This document shows, piece after piece, positions 13,722 to 23,933 of a DNA stretch of 64,000 nucleotides. The stretch covers positions 1,178,001-1,242,000 of the forward strand of contig NZ_JACCBF010000001.1 of the NCBI RefSeq assembly GCF_013409625.1. Direction: 5' to 3'. A program made the translations under genes and the position numbers. The first letter of the stretch is position 1; every line of letters starts with the position of its first letter. The stretch comes from Nocardioides kongjuensis. GTDB taxonomy: Bacteria; Actinomycetota; Actinomycetes; Propionibacteriales; Nocardioidaceae. The notes beneath the pieces are model-generated. The model was not told the DNA's origin. It searched no databases and was given only the letters and a program-made list of their open reading frames with translations.

Positions 13722-13763
13722 GGGTCTCGATACGCCGGTCGCCTGCGCGGCTACTCGACCTCC
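13722..13763 (+). repeat. Nocardioidaceae-type dispersed repeat
   Basis: GGGTCTCGATACGCC...GGCTACTCGACC is an imperfect inverted repeat resembling the 'TCTCGATACG...CTACTCGACC' sequences common between genes in Nocardioides-type genomes (general knowledge, not searched). It lies just after pyrD. Confidence 0.6.
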
Positions 13764-13772
13764 CCGCCCGAT

Positions 13773-13798
13773 CCGCCTCCTCGCAGGCTCGGAGGCGG
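13773..13798 (+). promoter_or_regulatory. hairpin covering the Shine-Dalgarno of the lactate-monooxygenase-like gene
   Basis: Arms CCGCCTCC (13773-13780) and GGAGGCGG (13791-13798) around a 10-base loop. The 3' arm is the ribosome-binding site of the gene starting at 13803, so the structure would mask it. Confidence 0.55.
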
Positions 13799-13802
13799 GG
13801 CG

Positions 13803-14963
13803 GTGAGCTTCGGGGACTACCAGATCGAGCTCTACCTCGGGGCTCTCGGCGGGGTGCTGCCCGCCCACCCCTTCGACTACTCCGACCTGGAGGCGCGTGC
13901 CCTCGCGGCGCTGCCGCCCGAGCTGCGCACGTACGTCGCCGGGGGAGCCGGCGACGAGGCGACCCAGCGCGCCAACGTCGCTGCGTTCCAGCGCTACGCG
14001 CTCGTGCCGCGGATGCTCCGCGCGCCGGCCGAGCGCGACCTCTCGGTCGAGCTGTTCGGCCGCACGCTGGCCAGTCCGCTGCTGCTCGCGCCCGTCGGTG
14101 TCGTCGGGATCTGCACGCCCGACCAGCACGGCGACGTCCACGCCGCGGAGGTGGCGGCCGCGACCGGCGTACCGCTGATCGGCTCGACGCTGATGAGCGA
14201 CCCGCTCGAGGACGTCGCCGCCGCGGCGGGCGATGCGGGCAAGTGGTTCCAGCTCTACACCCCGAGGAACCGCGACCTCGCGGCCAGCCTGGTGCAGCGG
14301 GCCGAGAAGGCCGGCTACGAGGCGATCGTGATCACCCTCGACACCTGGGTGCCGGGTTGGCGGCCGCGGGACCTGGCCAGCGGCAACTTCCCGCAGCTGC
14401 GCGGCAAGGCGCTGGCCAACTACACCTCGGACCCCGTCTTCCGCGAGATGACCGGCCCCGATCCGGACCCCGGCACGGTCGTGATGACCTGGGTCGGCAC
14501 GTTCGGCCACCCGGTCACCTGGGAGGACCTGCCCTGGCTGCGGTCCCTGACCGACCTGCCGATCGTGCTCAAGGGCATCTGCCACCCCGACGACGCCCGG
14601 CGCGCCCTCGACGAGGGCGCCGACGGCATCTACTGCTCCAACCACGGCGGCCGGCAGGCCAACGGCGGGGGAGCGGCGCTCGACTGGCTGCCCGACGTCG
14701 TGACGGCGGTCGACGGCCGCGCGCCCGTCGTGTTCGACTCCGGCGTCCGCACCGGGGCCGACGTCGTCAAGGCGCTCGCCCTCGGCGCCGACGCCGTGGC
14801 GATCGGCCGGCCCTACGTCTACGGACTCGCCCTGGGCGGCGTACCCGGCGCGGTCCACCAGGTCCGCGCCCTGCAGGCCGAGGCCGACCTGATCATGGCC
14901 GTCGACGGCTATCCCACCCTGGCCGACCTCGGCCCCGACGCCCTGCGGAGGATTCCCTCATGA
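13803..14963 (+). CDS. FMN-dependent alpha-hydroxy-acid oxidase, lactate 2-monooxygenase-like
   Basis: 386 residues, a TIM-barrel FMN enzyme oxidising a 2-hydroxy acid, probably L-lactate. [33 protein letters not shown] and [12 protein letters not shown] (catalytic His and Arg, FMN phosphate region) place it in the lactate 2-monooxygenase/LldD family; the length is close to lactate monooxygenase at about 390. The GTG start at 13803 was chosen for its GGAGG and because the protein start aligns with the family. It sits between pyrD and pyrF and overlaps pyrF by four bases, an unexpected partner for pyrimidine synthesis. Glycolate or mandelate oxidation is possible. Confidence 0.82.
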   Translation: MSFGDYQIELYLGALGGVLPAHPFDYSDLEARALAALPPELRTYVAGGAGDEATQRANVAAFQRYALVPRMLRAPAERDLSVELFGRTLASPLLLAPVGVVGICTPDQHGDVHAAEVAAATGVPLIGSTLMSDPLEDVAAAAGDAGKWFQLYTPRNRDLAASLVQRAEKAGYEAIVITLDTWVPGWRPRDLASGNFPQLRGKALANYTSDPVFREMTGPDPDPGTVVMTWVGTFGHPVTWEDLPWLRSLTDLPIVLKGICHPDDARRALDEGADGIYCSNHGGRQANGGGAALDWLPDVVTAVDGRAPVVFDSGVRTGADVVKALALGADAVAIGRPYVYGLALGGVPGAVHQVRALQAEADLIMAVDGYPTLADLGPDALRRIPS

Positions 14964-15784
14964 CCTTCGGCGCTCGTCTCCGTGCAGCCGTGGCCGACCG
15001 CGGCCCGTTCTGCGTCGGGATCGACCCGCATGCCGCGCTGCTCCGGGACTGGGGGTACGACGACGACGTCGCCGGGCTCGAGCGGTTCGCCCTCGGCGCC
15101 GTCGAGGCGGTCGCCCCCCACTGCAGCATCGTGAAGCCCCAGTCGGCGTTCTACGAGCGCTTCGGCAGCCGCGGTGTGGCCGTCCTCGAGCGGGTCATCG
15201 CCGAGTCCCGCGCCGCCGGTGCGCTGGTGCTGCTCGACATCAAGCGCGGCGACATCGGCTCCACCTCGCAGGCCTACGCCGACGCGTACCTCGACCCCGC
15301 CTCCCCGCTCGCGAGCGACGCCGTCACGGTGAGCCCGTTCCTGGGATTCGGCTCGCTGCAGCCCTTCGTCGACACCGCACTGAAGTTCGACGCGGGCCTG
15401 TTCGTGCTCGCCGCGACGTCCAACAAGGAGGGCCCCGAGGTGCAGGAGGCCGTCACGGACGGCCGCAGCGTGTCGGGCACGATGCTCGACCACCTGCGCC
15501 GGCTCAACGCCGACGCGACCCCGCTCGGCTCGTTCGGTGCCGTCGTCGGCGCCACGCTCGAGGACGACCGCGGCCTGGACCTCGCGTTCAACGGCCCGAT
15601 CCTCGCGCCCGGGTACGGCGAGCAGGGCGGCACCACGGCCGACATCCGCCGGATCTTCGGAGCCAGCGCCGGCAACGTGCTCGCCAGCTCGTCGCGGGGC
15701 GTGCTGCGGCTCGGCCCCGATGCGGCGGCGATGCGTGAGGCCGTGCTGCGCACCAACGACGAGCTGCGCGCCCTCCAGGGGTGA
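14960..15784 (+). CDS. pyrF: orotidine 5'-phosphate decarboxylase, mycobacterial type
   Basis: Last step to [14 protein letters not shown], the catalytic [21 protein letters not shown], and [19 protein letters not shown] are typical of the longer type-2 (mycobacterial/myxobacterial) enzymes, and 274 residues agrees. ATG overlaps the preceding oxidase stop. pyrE is absent from the window. Confidence 0.96.
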   Translation: MTFGARLRAAVADRGPFCVGIDPHAALLRDWGYDDDVAGLERFALGAVEAVAPHCSIVKPQSAFYERFGSRGVAVLERVIAESRAAGALVLLDIKRGDIGSTSQAYADAYLDPASPLASDAVTVSPFLGFGSLQPFVDTALKFDAGLFVLAATSNKEGPEVQEAVTDGRSVSGTMLDHLRRLNADATPLGSFGAVVGATLEDDRGLDLAFNGPILAPGYGEQGGTTADIRRIFGASAGNVLASSSRGVLRLGPDAAAMREAVLRTNDELRALQG

Positions 15785-16248
15785 GCGTGCGCCGCAACCT
15801 GCTGCTCGGCGCGATGCTGGTGCTCGCGGTCGTCGCGGGCTTCCTGGTGCTGCGCGGTGGCGGCGAGGACGATCCCTTCGCGTCGTACTGCGACGCGGTC
15901 ACCGACCACCGCGAGGACATCGGTGCCGCGCTCAGCGCCGGTCCGACCACCGGCCTGCTGCGTGCACTGCCCAGCTTCGAGGCGCTCGCCGACGAGTCGC
16001 CCGAGGACATCAGGGCCGACTGGACGCTGGTCGTCGACCGGATCACCGCGCTGGAGAAGGCGCTCGACTCAGCCGGGGTCGACGCCGCGACGTACAGCTT
16101 CGACCAGCCGCCCGCCGGTCTGCCGGACGACGACAAGTCGGCGATCGACGCGGCGGCGGCCCGGCTGGGTGCCGCGGACACGGCCACCGCACTGGCCCAC
16201 GTCGAGCAGCAGGCGCGCGACGTCTGCAAGACACCGCTGAGCATGTGA
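15781..16248 (+). CDS. membrane-anchored actinobacterial protein of unknown function
   Basis: 155 residues. One N-terminal hydrophobic segment (about residues 6-24, LLLGAMLVLAVVAGFLVL) acts as a signal anchor, followed by a predicted extracytoplasmic helical domain with two Cys (SYCDAV and RDVCKT) that could form a disulfide. I do not recognise the family. The GTG start overlaps the pyrF stop, so it is cotranslated with pyrF. A hairpin beginning at its stop codon ends the operon. Confidence 0.75.
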   Translation: MSVRRNLLLGAMLVLAVVAGFLVLRGGGEDDPFASYCDAVTDHREDIGAALSAGPTTGLLRALPSFEALADESPEDIRADWTLVVDRITALEKALDSAGVDAATYSFDQPPAGLPDDDKSAIDAAAARLGAADTATALAHVEQQARDVCKTPLSM

Positions 16249-16275
16249 GGTTTCGCCACCGGGTGGCGCAACCTC
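16247..16275 (+). terminator. hairpin ending the pyr operon
   Basis: GAGGTTTCGCCAC and GTGGCGCAACCTC form 13-base arms with one mismatch around a 3-base loop, starting within the stop codon of the preceding gene. No long T-run follows. Confidence 0.65.
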
Positions 16276-16294
16276 GCAGGCACACGACCCCGCA

Positions 16295-16324
16295 TTGCCC
16301 GCTGCGTCGGGCAATGGCTAGATT
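16295..16324 (+). promoter_or_regulatory. predicted promoter of mihF
   Basis: TTGCCC (16295-16300) as -35, an 18-base spacer, and TAGATT (16319-16324) as -10. The spacer holds one arm of a perfect inverted repeat, ATTGCCC (16294-16300) and GGGCAAT (16309-16315), a possible operator. Confidence 0.5.
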
Positions 16325-16379
16325 GACCAACGGCGGCTCCGCCCGCTCGCTGGCCCGTTGACCGAAGGAAATCTCACCC

Positions 16380-16700
16380 GTGGCTCTGCCCCCGCTCACC
16401 CCCGAACAGCGCCAGGCTGCCCTCGAGAAGGCAGCCGCCGCCCGCCGGGAGCGGGCCGAGGTCAAGAACCGGCTCAAGAACTCCGGCGCCTCCATCCAGG
16501 AGGTGCTGCAGCAGGGCCAGGTCAACGAGGTCATCGGCAAGATGAAGGTGCTCGACCTGCTGCAGTCCGTGCCCGGGCTCGGCAAGGTGCGCGCCCGTCA
16601 GGTCATGGAACGCCTCGGCATCGCCGAGTCGCGGCGGGTGCGCGGGCTCGGGGCCAAGCAGGTCGCCGCGCTCGAGCGCGAGTTCTCCCCTGAGGCATGA
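16380..16700 (+). CDS. mihF: integration host factor, actinobacterial type (mIHF)
   Basis: Nucleoid protein found in actinobacteria, needed for mycobacteriophage L5 integration and chromosome organisation. The 106 residues include a basic helical N-terminus ([20 protein letters not shown]) and the helix-two-turn-helix segment [18 protein letters not shown], which resembles a DNA-backbone-binding HhH. The GTG start follows GGAAAT. It lies directly before gmk, a conserved actinobacterial neighbourhood. Confidence 0.94.
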   Translation: MALPPLTPEQRQAALEKAAAARRERAEVKNRLKNSGASIQEVLQQGQVNEVIGKMKVLDLLQSVPGLGKVRARQVMERLGIAESRRVRGLGAKQVAALEREFSPEA

Positions 16701-16707
16701 GCACCCG

Positions 16708-17265
16708 GTGACGGCGAAGCTCTTCGTCCTCGCCGGACCCACCGCGGTCGGCAAGGGCACGGTCGCTGCTGCGATGCGCGAGCAGCACCCCGAAATCTAC
16801 CTGTCCGTCTCGGCCACGACGCGCGCCCCCCGGCCCGGCGAGGTCGACGGTGTCCACTACCACTTCGTGTCCGCCGAGGAGTTCGACCGCCTGGTCGCCG
16901 AGGGCCAGATGCTGGAGTGGGCCGTCGTCCACGGCGTCAACCGCTACGGCACGCCGCGCGGTCCTGTCGACGAGGCGTTGGCCGCCGGACGGCCCGCGCT
17001 GCTCGAGATCGACCTCCAGGGCGCGCGCCAGGTCCGGGAGTCCGCGCCCGACGCTGTCTTCGTGTTCCTCAAGCCCCCGTCGTGGGACGAGCTGGTCCGC
17101 CGGCTGGTCGGCCGCGGCACCGAGGACGAGGAGGAACGCGAGCGCCGGCTGGCGACCGCCCGCGAGGAGCTCGCCGCCGAGTCGGAGTTCGACGTGACCA
17201 TCGTCAACCGCGAAGTTCACGCTGCCGTCGAGGAGTTGGTAACCTTGATGGTTGGTCCGCGCTGA
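16708..17265 (+). CDS. gmk: guanylate kinase
   Basis: Phosphorylates GMP to GDP. The P-loop is GPTAVGKGT; the GMP-binding region is [20 protein letters not shown] with Arg and Tyr residues in place, and [12 protein letters not shown] is the Walker B-like segment. 185 residues is normal. The GTG start at 16708 gives the correct N-terminus seven bases after the mihF stop. Confidence 0.96.
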   Translation: MTAKLFVLAGPTAVGKGTVAAAMREQHPEIYLSVSATTRAPRPGEVDGVHYHFVSAEEFDRLVAEGQMLEWAVVHGVNRYGTPRGPVDEALAAGRPALLEIDLQGARQVRESAPDAVFVFLKPPSWDELVRRLVGRGTEDEEERERRLATAREELAAESEFDVTIVNREVHAAVEELVTLMVGPR

Positions 17266-17318
17266 TCGCCCGGCCCAGCTCGTCTTCTGCCCGCCCATCA
17301 TCTGTGAGGCTTCTCCAC

Positions 17319-17648
17319 GTGTCTGCCCCGAACATCGCCGCCGAGGGTGTCACCAACCCTCCCATCGACGACCTGCTGTCCAAGACCGACAGCAAGTACA
17401 AGCTGGTGCTCTACAGCGCCAAGCGCGCGCGGCAGATCAACGCCTACTACTCGCAGCTGGGCGAGGGCCTGCTCGAGTACGTCGGCCCGCTCGTGGAGAC
17501 CCACGTGCAGGAGAAGCCGCTCTCGATCGCGCTGCGCGAGATCAACGAGGACCTGCTGACCTGCGAGGACATCGACCCGGCCGAGCTCGCTGCCGAGGCT
17601 GCTGCCGCTGCGGCGGCCGTCGAGGCCCCGGTCGCCGACGCTGAGTGA
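17319..17648 (+). CDS. rpoZ: RNA polymerase omega subunit
   Basis: Small subunit that stabilises the beta-prime subunit. It has 109 residues from GTG 17319. [30 protein letters not shown] and [10 protein letters not shown] are the omega signature. The C-terminus is an Ala/Glu-rich tail. GTGAGG nine bases upstream favours this start over the in-frame GTG at 17304. The gmk-rpoZ-coaBC-metK order is typical of actinobacteria. Confidence 0.95.
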   Translation: MSAPNIAAEGVTNPPIDDLLSKTDSKYKLVLYSAKRARQINAYYSQLGEGLLEYVGPLVETHVQEKPLSIALREINEDLLTCEDIDPAELAAEAAAAAAAVEAPVADAE

Positions 17649-17658
17649 CCTGAGCGCC

Positions 17659-18924
17659 ATGTCGTCGGCTGCGTCGTCGGCCACCACCTCGGCCGGGGCC
17701 CGGCCCCGGGTGGTGCTCGGCGTCGCGGGCGGCATCGCCGCCTACAAGGCGTGCGAGCTGCTGCGCCGGTTCACCGAGTCGGGCCACGACGTGACCGTCG
17801 TACCGACCGCGGCGGCACTGGAGTTCGTCGGCGCGCCCACCTGGGCCGCGCTGTCGGGCAAGCCGGTGTCCGCCGAGGTCTGGGACGGCGTCCACGAGGT
17901 GCCCCACGTCCGGCTCGGTCAGAGCGCCGACCTGGTCGTCGTCGCGCCTGCGACCGCCGACCTGCTGGCCAAGGCCGCCCACGGGCTGGCCGACGACCTG
18001 CTCACCAACACCCTGCTCACCGCACGGTGCCCGGTCGTGCTCGCCCCGGCGATGCACACCGAGATGTGGGAGCACCCGGCGACCGCCGCCAACGTCGCCA
18101 CGCTGCGATCGCGCGGCGTGCTCGTGATCGAGCCCGCCGAGGGCCGGCTCACCGGCGCCGACACCGGCAAGGGCCGGCTGCCGGAGCCCGCCGAGATCTT
18201 CGAGGTCTCCCGCGACGTGCTCGCCCGGGCGCAGGCCGGCGCCGCCGTGCCCGCCCTCGACCTCGCCGGCCGCCACGTCGTCGTGTCCGCCGGTGGCACC
18301 CGGGAGCGCCTCGACCCGGTCCGCTTCCTCGGCAACCGGTCCTCGGGCCGGCAGGGCTACGCGCTGGCCCGTGCTGCCGTCGCCCGCGGCGCCGAGGTCA
18401 CCCTCGTCGCCGCCAACGTCGACCTGCCCGACCCGGCCGGTGTCAAGGTGGTCCGCGTCGAGTCGACCGCCGAGCTACGCGACGCCGTGCTGAGCGCGAC
18501 CGCCGGCGCCGACGCCGTCGTGATGGCCGCGGCTCCGGCCGACTTCCGCCCGACCCAGCTGTCGGACGTGAAGATCAAGAAGGCGGACGACGGATCGGCT
18601 CCGTCGATCACGCTGCAGCAGAATCCCGACATCCTCAAGGAGATCTCGACGCACCGGGCCCGTCCGGAGGCCGTGATCGTGGGGTTCGCCGCCGAGACCG
18701 GTGACGCCACCGGGAGCGTCCTCGACCTGGCCCGCGCCAAGCTGGCCCGCAAGGGCTGTGACCTGCTGGTCGTCAACGACGTGAGCGGGGGAGCGGTCTT
18801 CGGCAGCACCGACAACGAGGCGGTGATCCTGGGCGCCGACGGCTCCGTGGTCGACGTACCGCACGGATCCAAGGGTGCGCTCGCGCACCACATCTGGGAC
18901 CAGGTCGTCTCGCGACTTTCCTGA
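17659..18924 (+). CDS. coaBC: bifunctional phosphopantothenoylcysteine decarboxylase/synthetase
   Basis: Two steps of coenzyme A synthesis. The N-terminal FMN decarboxylase half (about residues 16-190) has [18 protein letters not shown], the catalytic His region [13 protein letters not shown], and [14 protein letters not shown]. The C-terminal synthetase half has [31 protein letters not shown] and KIKKADD. 421 residues is standard. Start is the ATG ten bases after rpoZ. It supplies CoA, heavily used by the steroid genes later in the window. Confidence 0.96.
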   Translation: MSSAASSATTSAGARPRVVLGVAGGIAAYKACELLRRFTESGHDVTVVPTAAALEFVGAPTWAALSGKPVSAEVWDGVHEVPHVRLGQSADLVVVAPATADLLAKAAHGLADDLLTNTLLTARCPVVLAPAMHTEMWEHPATAANVATLRSRGVLVIEPAEGRLTGADTGKGRLPEPAEIFEVSRDVLARAQAGAAVPALDLAGRHVVVSAGGTRERLDPVRFLGNRSSGRQGYALARAAVARGAEVTLVAANVDLPDPAGVKVVRVESTAELRDAVLSATAGADAVVMAAAPADFRPTQLSDVKIKKADDGSAPSITLQQNPDILKEISTHRARPEAVIVGFAAETGDATGSVLDLARAKLARKGCDLLVVNDVSGGAVFGSTDNEAVILGADGSVVDVPHGSKGALAHHIWDQVVSRLS

Positions 18925-19003
18925 GACTCCCCGGCATCACCTCCACCGGTCCGTATCGTTGGACCACCGCCCATCAGCCCCCCAACCAGGAGTTCCCACC
19001 ACC

Positions 19004-20203
<1,200 letters not shown>

Positions 20204-20208
20204 TCCAC

Positions 20209-20356
20209 CGACCCGGCGCGAAGTAGCCCGGGATCTGCGTCGACCCGGCAGGAAATGACCTCGCGAGAGGCCACTTCCTGCCGGGTCGGCGCTTTTTTGG
20301 AGCGACCTCCTGACGGGTCGGCGCGATTTCGGAGCCTCCTCGTGCCGGGTCGGCGA
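20209..20356. repeat. symmetric array of CCGGGTCGG units with 32-base period
   Basis: CGACCCGGC occurs at 20209 and 20241, exactly 32 apart. The reverse orientation (TGCCGGGTCGGCG and variants) occurs at 20279, 20311 and 20343, again 32 apart. The two inner units form the terminator hairpin. The array fills the metK-priA gap. Confidence 0.8.
20241..20298 (+). terminator. Rho-independent terminator of metK
   Basis: Perfect 14-base arms CGACCCGGCAGGAA (20241-20254) and TTCCTGCCGGGTCG (20275-20288), with an inner CCTC/GAGG stem, are followed by T6 at 20293-20298. Confidence 0.9.
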
Positions 20357-20387
20357 TGGGTCGGGGGACGCTGGTAGAACTGCGGCC

Positions 20388-22433
20388 ATGACCCCCACTC
20401 CCGACGAGCCGGCGCTGGAGCTGCCCGGTCTCGTCCGGGACCGGGCGGCCGAGGGGCGGGCCAGGGCGGTCGCGACCCGCGCGCGGAAGGTGGCCGAGGC
20501 CGAGATCGCGCAGGTCGACCCGGTGGCCCACGTGGTGCTCGACCTGCCGCTGGCCCACCTCGACCGCACCTTCGACTACGCCGTGCCGGCCGCGATGGCC
20601 GACGGCGCGGTGCCCGGCACCCGGGTCAAGGTGCGCTTCGGCGGCCAGGACGTCGACGGCTTCGTCGTCGCTCGCGCCGCAGCCTCCGAGCACGACGGCC
20701 GGCTCACCCCACTCAAGCGGCTGGTGAGCCCCGAGCCGGTGCTCAGTCCCGCGGTGGCGGCGCTGTGCGCCCGCGTCGCGGAGCGGTACGCCGGGGTGGC
20801 TGCCGACGTGCGCCGGCTCGCGGTGCCGCCGCGGCACGCCACCACCGAGAAGGAACCGACGCCACCCGAGCCCGCGCTGGCCCACGACGGTGCTGCCGCC
20901 GACCGCGCCTGGGCCGCCTACCCGGCGGCCGCACCCTTCCTGACCCACCTCCGCGAGGGTCACCCACCGCGAGCGGTGTGGTCGGCCGGCCCCGGTGAGG
21001 ACTGGCCGGCGCTGCTGGCCCACCTCGCCGGCGCCGCGCTGGCGGCGGGCCGGGGGACGCTCGTGTGCGTGCCCGACCACCGCGACGTCGCCCGCCTCGA
21101 CGCCGCGCTCACCACCCTGCTCGGCGAGGGCCACCACGTCGCCCTGCACGCCGACCCGGGTCCGGCCGCCCGCTACCGGGAGTTCCTGGCCGTCGCACGC
21201 GGGGAGCGCCGGATCGTGGTCGGCACCCGGTCGGCGGCGTTCGCGCCGGTCCGCGACCTCGGGCTGGTCGTGGTGTGGGACGACGGCGACGACCTGCACG
21301 CGGAGCCGCGGGCGCCCTACCCCCATGTCCGGGAGGTCCTGCTGCTGCGCGCCGAGCAGGAGCGCACCGCCGCGCTGGTCGGCGGGTTCGCCCGCACCGT
21401 CGAGGCCCAGCACCTGCTCCACACCGGCTGGGCGCGGGAGATCGCACTGCCGCGCACGACGGTTCGCGAGCGCGCGTTGATCGGCGTCACCGGCGCCAGC
21501 GACGTCGCCCTCGACCGCGACCCGACCGCGGGCGCGGCCCGGGTGCCGAAGGAGGCCCACGACGCGCTGCGCTGGGGGCTCGAGCGCGGACCGGTGCTGG
21601 TGCAGACCCCGCGAGCGGGCTACGCGCTGCGGCTGGCCTGCGAGCGCTGTCGCACTCCGGCCCGCTGCCGGGCCTGCTCCGGGCCCCTGGAGCTGACCGG
21701 CCCGACCACGCCGCCGCGCTGTCGCTGGTGCGCGACCGAGGCGCCCGCCTGGTCGTGCCCGGAGTGCGGCGCCACCGGCCTGCGGGCGCCCGTCGTGGGC
21801 GACGCCCGCACCGCCGACGAGCTGGGCCGCAGCTTCCCGAAGGTGGCCGTCGTGTCCTCGTCGGGGGACCGGATCCGGTCCCGGGTGGGGCCCGAGCCGC
21901 GGATCGTCGTCGCGACACCGGGGGCGGAGCCGGTCGCCGACGGCGGGTACGCCGTCGTCGTCCTCCTCGACACCTGGTGGGCGCTGGGTCGCGACAGCCT
22001 GCGCGCGCCCGAGGAGGCGCTGCGCCGCTGGTGCAACGCGGTGGGCCTGGTGGGCCCGGGCGGTCGCGCTCTCGCGGTGGGGGACCCGGCGATCCCGGCG
22101 CTGCAGGCGCTGGTGCGCTGGGACGCCGCCGGCTTCGCCGTGCGCGAGGCGGAGGAGCGGCGCGAGGCCCGGCTGCCCCCGGCCGCGCGGATCGCCACCG
22201 TCACCGGCCCGCCGGGCGCCCTCGACGACCTGCAGGCCCTGCTCGAGCTGCCGCCAGCTGCAGAGGTGCTCGGGCCGGTCCCGACCCACGACGCCGACGC
22301 CGAGCGGCTCGTGCTGCGGGTGCCCCGAGCCGACGGGGTCGCCCTGGCCAGGGCGCTGGGGGAGGCGCAGCGACTGCGCTCGGCGCGCAAGCTGGAGCCG
22401 GTGCGGATCCAGGTCGACCCGTGGGAACTGTGA
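20388..22433 (+). CDS. priA: PriA-like primosomal protein, helicase motifs degenerate
   Basis: 681 residues. The N-terminal 3'-DNA-binding domain starts ARVVLDLPLAHLDRTFDY-like (residues about 48-65) and continues with RVKVRFGGQDVDGFVV. Zinc-binding cysteines appear as CERCRTPARCRACSG and CRWCATEAPAWSCPECG. The expected Walker A GxTGSGKT is replaced by SAGPGEDW, and the DExH motif by VVVWDDGDD. Loss of ATPase motifs is usual in actinobacterial PriA, which is annotated as a probable replication-restart protein. It may act as a DNA-binding scaffold. TAGAAC seven bases before the ATG suggests a leaderless mRNA. Confidence 0.9.
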   Translation: MTPTPDEPALELPGLVRDRAAEGRARAVATRARKVAEAEIAQVDPVAHVVLDLPLAHLDRTFDYAVPAAMADGAVPGTRVKVRFGGQDVDGFVVARAAASEHDGRLTPLKRLVSPEPVLSPAVAALCARVAERYAGVAADVRRLAVPPRHATTEKEPTPPEPALAHDGAAADRAWAAYPAAAPFLTHLREGHPPRAVWSAGPGEDWPALLAHLAGAALAAGRGTLVCVPDHRDVARLDAALTTLLGEGHHVALHADPGPAARYREFLAVARGERRIVVGTRSAAFAPVRDLGLVVVWDDGDDLHAEPRAPYPHVREVLLLRAEQERTAALVGGFARTVEAQHLLHTGWAREIALPRTTVRERALIGVTGASDVALDRDPTAGAARVPKEAHDALRWGLERGPVLVQTPRAGYALRLACERCRTPARCRACSGPLELTGPTTPPRCRWCATEAPAWSCPECGATGLRAPVVGDARTADELGRSFPKVAVVSSSGDRIRSRVGPEPRIVVATPGAEPVADGGYAVVVLLDTWWALGRDSLRAPEEALRRWCNAVGLVGPGGRALAVGDPAIPALQALVRWDAAGFAVREAEERREARLPPAARIATVTGPPGALDDLQALLELPPAAEVLGPVPTHDADAERLVLRVPRADGVALARALGEAQRLRSARKLEPVRIQVDPWEL

Positions 22434-22464
22434 GCGCCGACGAGCGCCTCGATAGGCTGACGCG

Positions 22465-23010
22465 GTGGCGATCCGACCCATCCGACTCTTCGGCGACCCC
22501 GTCCTGCGCAAGCCCGCGATCGAGGTCGTCCACTTCGACGCCGAGCTGCGCCAGCTGGTCACCGACCTGACCGACACCATGCTCGACGCCCCCGGCGCCG
22601 GGCTGGCCGCACCCCAGATCGGCGTGGGCCTGCGGGTCTTCACCTGGTACGTCGACGGCGAGGTCGGGCACCTCGTCAACCCGACGCTGCAGCTCTCCGA
22701 CGAGACCCAGGACGGCCCCGAGGGCTGCCTGTCGCTGCCCGAGCTCACCTATGACTGCCTGCGCGCGCTCTCCGTGGTGGCCAGCGGCTTCAACATGCAC
22801 GGCGACCCGGTCACGATCGAGGGCTCCGACCTGCTCGCGCGGGCGATCCAGCACGAGACCGACCACCTCGACGGGATCTTGTTCATCGACCGCCTCGACG
22901 AGGCCGGCCGCAAGGCCGCGATGCGCGAGATCCGCGAGTCCGAGTGGTTCGGCCTCGACAAGCCGACGATCAAGCTCTCGCCGCACGCGACCGGGGGCTT
23001 CGGCCGATGA
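22465..23010 (+). CDS. def: peptide deformylase
   Basis: Removes the formyl group from nascent proteins. The three motifs are present: [17 protein letters not shown] (Leu in place of the common Val; the Cys is the metal ligand) and QHETDHLDG with HExxH metal binding. 181 residues. The GTG lies six bases after TAGGCT, so the transcript is probably leaderless. The stop overlaps fmt by ATGA. Confidence 0.96.
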   Translation: MAIRPIRLFGDPVLRKPAIEVVHFDAELRQLVTDLTDTMLDAPGAGLAAPQIGVGLRVFTWYVDGEVGHLVNPTLQLSDETQDGPEGCLSLPELTYDCLRALSVVASGFNMHGDPVTIEGSDLLARAIQHETDHLDGILFIDRLDEAGRKAAMREIRESEWFGLDKPTIKLSPHATGGFGR

Positions 23011-23933
23011 GGGTCGTCTTCGCCGGCACCCCCGTGGTCGCCGTCCCCGCCCTCGACGCGATCGCTGCGTCCGCCCACGAGCTGGTCGGCGTGGTCACCC
23101 GTCCCGACGCCCCCGCCGGCCGTGGGCGGAAGCTGACCCCGAGCCCGGTCGCGCAGCGCGCCGCGGAGCTCGGCGTACCCGTCCTCAAGCCGACCCACCC
23201 GCGCGACCCCGAGTTCCAGGAAGCGCTCGAGGCGCTGGAGCCCGACTGCTGCCCGGTGGTCGCGTACGGCGCCCTGATCCCGCGTGCCGCGCTCGACATC
23301 CCGGTCCACGGCTGGGTCAACCTCCACTTCTCGGTCCTGCCGGCCTGGCGGGGAGCAGCGCCGGTGCAGCACGCGATCTGGAGCGGTGACGAGTACACCG
23401 GCGCCACGACCTTCCGGATCGTCGAGGCGCTCGACGCCGGCCCGACCTTCGGGGTGATGACCGAGCGGATCCGGCCCACCGACACCGCCGGTGACCTGCT
23501 CGGACGACTGGCCGAGGGCGGTGCGAGCCTGCTCGTCGCGACCCTCGACGGCATCGCCGACGGCTCGCTCGAGGCGCGCGAGCAGCCCGTCGACGGGATC
23601 AGCCTGGCGCCCAAGATCAGCGTCGACGACGCCCGCGTGGACTGGAAGGAGCCGGCGGTCGGTGTCGACCGGCGGATCCGCGCCTGCACCCCGGGGCCCG
23701 GCGCCTGGACCACCCTGGACGACGAGCGGGTCAAGCTCGGCCGGGTCGAGATCGTCGCCGACGGTCCTGATCTCGCTCCCGGCGCCATCGTGGTGGGCAA
23801 GAACGAGGTCCTCGTCGGCACGGCGAGCGACCCGGTGCGGCTCACCGACGTCAAGGCGTTCGGCAAGAAGCAGATGGGCGCGTCCGACTGGGCGCGCGGC
23901 GTACGGCTGCCGGAGACCGCTCGCTTTGAGTAG
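23007..23933 (+). CDS. fmt: methionyl-tRNA formyltransferase
   Basis: Formylates initiator Met-tRNA, the partner reaction to Def. [19 protein letters not shown] is the N-terminal formyl-transferase fold. [18 protein letters not shown] contains the SLLP-type 10-formyl-THF motif (here SVLP). The C-terminal OB domain ends in RLPETARFE. 308 residues, normal. It overlaps def at the 5' end and rsmB at the 3' end. Confidence 0.96.
   Translation: MRVVFAGTPVVAVPALDAIAASAHELVGVVTRPDAPAGRGRKLTPSPVAQRAAELGVPVLKPTHPRDPEFQEALEALEPDCCPVVAYGALIPRAALDIPVHGWVNLHFSVLPAWRGAAPVQHAIWSGDEYTGATTFRIVEALDAGPTFGVMTERIRPTDTAGDLLGRLAEGGASLLVATLDGIADGSLEAREQPVDGISLAPKISVDDARVDWKEPAVGVDRRIRACTPGPGAWTTLDDERVKLGRVEIVADGPDLAPGAIVVGKNEVLVGTASDPVRLTDVKAFGKKQMGASDWARGVRLPETARFE

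Noticed and set aside
18925..19003. A possible SAM riboswitch before metK.
   Set aside because: Only 79 bases, with no SAM-I/II/IV-like paired core visible; an ordinary -10 and SD explain the leader.
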